Shown here: one piece after another, positions 6,414 to 7,963 of the stretch | Position numbering within the stretch: position 1 is the first letter of the stretch | How the letters are laid out: each line of letters begins with the position of its first letter | NCBI GenBank assembly: GCA_002451175.1 | Contig: DKBI01000066.1 | Span: 1 to 7,963, forward strand | Length of the DNA stretch: 7,963 bases | Direction: 5' to 3' | DNA from: Betaproteobacteria bacterium UBA6904 | Lineage (GTDB): Bacteria > Pseudomonadota > Gammaproteobacteria > Burkholderiales > SG8-39 | Notes under the pieces: model-generated | The model's database searches: none | What the model was told of the DNA's origin: nothing | Seen by the model: the letters and a program-made list of their open reading frames with translations, nothing else | Program-made: the position numbers and the translations under genes

Positions 6414-7177
6414 GCGACAGGCGGGCGTCGGCCGACGAGGCGTGGCAGACCGAGGTGCCGCGCTACTGGTGCGCGGACGATGCCTTCGAGACGCGCTTTC
6501 TCGAGGCCATGAGCCTGATTGCGCCGGAAGTGGAGCGGTTCGTCATCGGGGCGGTGCATGACAGTCTCTCACGAGCGGCGGCCGAGGCATCCGCGGTGGT
6601 GTGCGCAGCGTTCATTCGCGAGGAGGGCGAGCACAGCCGCCTGCACCACGGCTTCAACCGGCGGCTGGCGGCACAAGGGGTGGACGCGCGTGCGGCGCTT
6701 GCGCCGGTGCGTCGCGCGGCGGATTTCGCGCGGCGCTGGCTGCCGCGGGGCGGGCGGCTGGCGGCCGCCGCCGCCTGCGAGCACCTGTCGGCGCTGCTTT
6801 CGCTCAGCTACTTGCGTGCCGGTCGCCGGTCGGCGATCCGCTCCGACCGCACGGCGCGCCTATTCCAGCGGCATGCGCGGGACGAGCTGAATCACCGGGC
6901 GGTGGTATTCGATCTGCTGAGGAACACAGGCGGTGGGGGCTGGGCCGCGCGCACGAGCGCGCTTGCGGCGGTGAGCGTCGTCGGCGTGATTTGCGTGCTG
7001 CGCGTCGTGGACGTGCTCGTGCGCCACGATGCGCCGGACCGGCGCCTGGCGACGTGGTGGCGAGGCGCGCGGCGGCTGCTCGCGCCCGGCCGTTGGATTT
7101 CGCCGCCCGCCCTGCTGGGGGGCTGGCTCATGTATCTGCGGCCGGGGTTCCACCCGGCACAGTTCCCGGGCGCCTGA
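6410..7177 (+). CDS. Ferritin-like diiron protein, 'predicted metal-dependent hydrolase' family (PF10118 type)
   Basis: A 255-residue protein. Its ATG overlaps the previous stop as ATGA, with GGGAG five bases upstream. The ligand set expected of a ferritin-like diiron site is visible in order: E42 in PEVERF, E72-x-x-H75 in REEGEHSRLH, E124 in CEHLSALL, and E159-x-x-H162 in RDELNHRAVVFD. This E/ExxH/E/ExxH arrangement, the MSLIAPEVERF start and the C-terminal YLRPGFHP segment match the family annotated as predicted metal-dependent hydrolase (COG3687, PF10118). The name is historical and the reaction is not established; a diiron oxidase or hydroxylase acting on a lipid-like substrate is equally plausible. 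A hydrophobic stretch near residues 180-205 and a second near 230-240 suggest membrane association. The gene continues the coupled ABC/LolA-like series, which hints that it modifies or senses the cargo. Confidence 0.83.
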   Translation: MSDRRASADEAWQTEVPRYWCADDAFETRFLEAMSLIAPEVERFVIGAVHDSLSRAAAEASAVVCAAFIREEGEHSRLHHGFNRRLAAQGVDARAALAPVRRAADFARRWLPRGGRLAAAAACEHLSALLSLSYLRAGRRSAIRSDRTARLFQRHARDELNHRAVVFDLLRNTGGGGWAARTSALAAVSVVGVICVLRVVDVLVRHDAPDRRLATWWRGARRLLAPGRWISPPALLGGWLMYLRPGFHPAQFPGA

Positions 7178-7191
7178 GCGCCGGAACGACG

Positions 7192-7869
7192 ATGCCTCTC
7201 GCGAACTTTCTCACCGACCTGGCCGCCTTCGCCGGCAGCAGCGGGCTGCTGCTCGCGTATCACGTCTGGCTGCGGCGCAAGGAGATTCGCGATCCCGCCT
7301 ACACGGTGCAGGCGGTGAACCGTCTCGCCCGCGTGGCGTGGGTGGACAGCGTGATGCGCGAGGGCCGCGACATTCTCGCGGTCCAGACGCTGCGCAATTC
7401 GACCATGGCGGCGACGTTTCTCGCATCGACCGCGGTCCTCATGATCATCGGGGTGCTAACGCTCAGCGGGCAGGGCGACAAGCTCGAGGCGACCTGGCAT
7501 GCGGTGAATTTTCTCGGCGCGAAGCACCCCGAGATCTGGACGGTGAAGCTGCTCCTGCTCCTCGTCGACCTGTTCGTCGCGTTCTTCAGCTTCACCATGT
7601 CGATCCGCGTGTTCAACCACGTCGGCTACCTGATCAACGTGCCGCTCGCGAAGGGGCACGCGGCGATCACGCCCGGGCACGTCGCCATTCACCTCAACCG
7701 CGCAGGCCGCTTCTACGGCCTGGGCATGCGCGCCTACTATTTCGCGGTGCCACTGCTGTTCTGGCTGTTCGGCCCGCTGCTGCTGGCCGGTGCGTCTGTG
7801 GGGTTGGTGATGGTGCTGTACCGCCTCGATCGGGCGCCACAGTTGGCGAAGGCCGCCGGCGCCGAGTAA
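7192..7869 (+). CDS. DUF599-type integral membrane protein
   Basis: A 225-residue membrane protein of the DUF599 family (PF04654), whose function is not known. Four hydrophobic regions are visible: residues 5-27, 71-92, 116-136 and about 183-209. Family-like conserved segments include the first helix ending in YHVWLRRKE, the RLARVAWVDSVM segment, DILAVQTLRNSTMAATFLAST around 60-80, FFSFTMSIRVFNHVGYLIN around 131-149, and HLNRAGRFYGLGMRAYYF around 167-184. The start chosen is the ATG at 7192, fourteen bases after the diiron gene stop, with a weak GGAA at 7183-7186; an extension upstream would overlap the diiron gene heavily. The frame remains open upstream only as a shadow. It appears to be the last gene of the operon. 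The mixture of buried Arg/Asn/His residues suggests a transport or lipid-handling role, but this is a guess. Confidence 0.86.
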   Translation: MPLANFLTDLAAFAGSSGLLLAYHVWLRRKEIRDPAYTVQAVNRLARVAWVDSVMREGRDILAVQTLRNSTMAATFLASTAVLMIIGVLTLSGQGDKLEATWHAVNFLGAKHPEIWTVKLLLLLVDLFVAFFSFTMSIRVFNHVGYLINVPLAKGHAAITPGHVAIHLNRAGRFYGLGMRAYYFAVPLLFWLFGPLLLAGASVGLVMVLYRLDRAPQLAKAAGAE

Positions 7870-7876
7870 GGCGCCG
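7857..7876 (+). terminator. Hairpin spanning the DUF599 stop codon, possible end-of-operon structure
   Basis: CGGCGCC (7857-7863), loop GAGTAA, GGCGCCG (7870-7876) form a perfect seven-base-pair stem with the TAA stop inside the loop. A second six-base-pair hairpin (CGCCGC/GCGGCG, 7898-7914) lies just downstream. Neither is followed by a T run. Their position between two apparently convergent genes fits a transcription end, possibly acting in both directions, but chance is a real alternative in such GC-rich DNA. Confidence 0.35.
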
Positions 7877-7888
7877 CCGGGAGATGCC

Positions 7889-7963
7889 CTACTGACTCGC
7901 CGCCGCGAGCGGCGATTGGACCGTGCCGCGCTTCGCCGTCACGACGATGCGCGCGACCTGCGC
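7889..7963 (-). CDS. C-terminal end of an unidentified convergent gene, partial
   Basis: On the minus strand the frame is open from the window edge to a TAG (complement of 7889-7891), giving 24 residues. They begin AQVARIVVTAKRG and end AAASQ. Nearly all codons end in G or C, as in the real genes here, and the stop falls 19 bases beyond the DUF599 stop, a normal distance for convergent genes. The fragment is too short to name a family, and with so few codons an open frame could be accidental. Confidence 0.42.
   Translation of the reverse strand, partial: AQVARIVVTAKRGTVQSPLAAASQ

Noticed and set aside
7029..7895. 288-codon plus-strand frame overlapping the diiron and DUF599 genes
   Set aside because: Its product is Arg/Gly/Ala rich without membrane segments or motifs, while the DUF599 frame on the same strand has four hydrophobic helices and conserved family segments.
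7948..7963. ATG at 7944-7950 near the window end as a new plus-strand gene start
   Set aside because: Only a handful of codons remain, there is no ribosome binding site, and the same stretch reads better as the end of a minus-strand gene.

Overview
The window is very GC-rich and densely coded, with almost every codon ending in G or C. It carries the distal part of a narGHJI respiratory nitrate reductase operon. The style of NarJ and NarI, the GC level and the neighbouring gene families suggest a facultatively anaerobic, nitrate-respiring proteobacterium, most likely a betaproteobacterium (Rhodocyclales or Burkholderiales type). The taxonomic call is inference from protein style only.

Region 1 (1-2095, plus strand): the last 50 codons of narH, then complete narJ and narI, and a hemerythrin-type (HHE) diiron protein whose ATG lies one base after the narI stop. 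NarH (iron-sulfur subunit) and NarI (membrane diheme cytochrome b) belong to the membrane nitrate reductase, and NarJ is its assembly chaperone. The hemerythrin protein looks like the last cistron of the nar operon and may bind O2 or NO or protect iron centres.

Region 2 (2096-2243): a 148-base gap with three small GC-rich hairpins and one short AT-rich patch. It is probably the boundary between two transcription units.

Region 3 (2244-7869, plus strand): six genes packed as one apparent operon. They encode a large lipoprotein of unknown function with an HPCGCYH motif, a LolD/MacB-type ABC ATPase, an FtsX/MacB-type permease, an exported LolA-like protein ('outer membrane lipoprotein-sorting protein' type), a ferritin-like diiron protein of the 'predicted metal-dependent hydrolase' family (PF10118 type), and a DUF599-type membrane protein. 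Three consecutive junctions are ATGA stop/start overlaps (4519, 5640, 6410), so translation is probably coupled. The parts suggest an envelope system that moves a lipid or lipoprotein between inner and outer membranes, perhaps with a diiron enzyme acting on the cargo. The substrate is unknown, and this is the part of the window most worth following up.

Region 4 (7870-7963): a short convergent intergenic stretch and what looks like the C-terminal end of a minus-strand gene running off the window. No tRNA, rRNA, CRISPR array, insertion sequence or other mobile element was seen.
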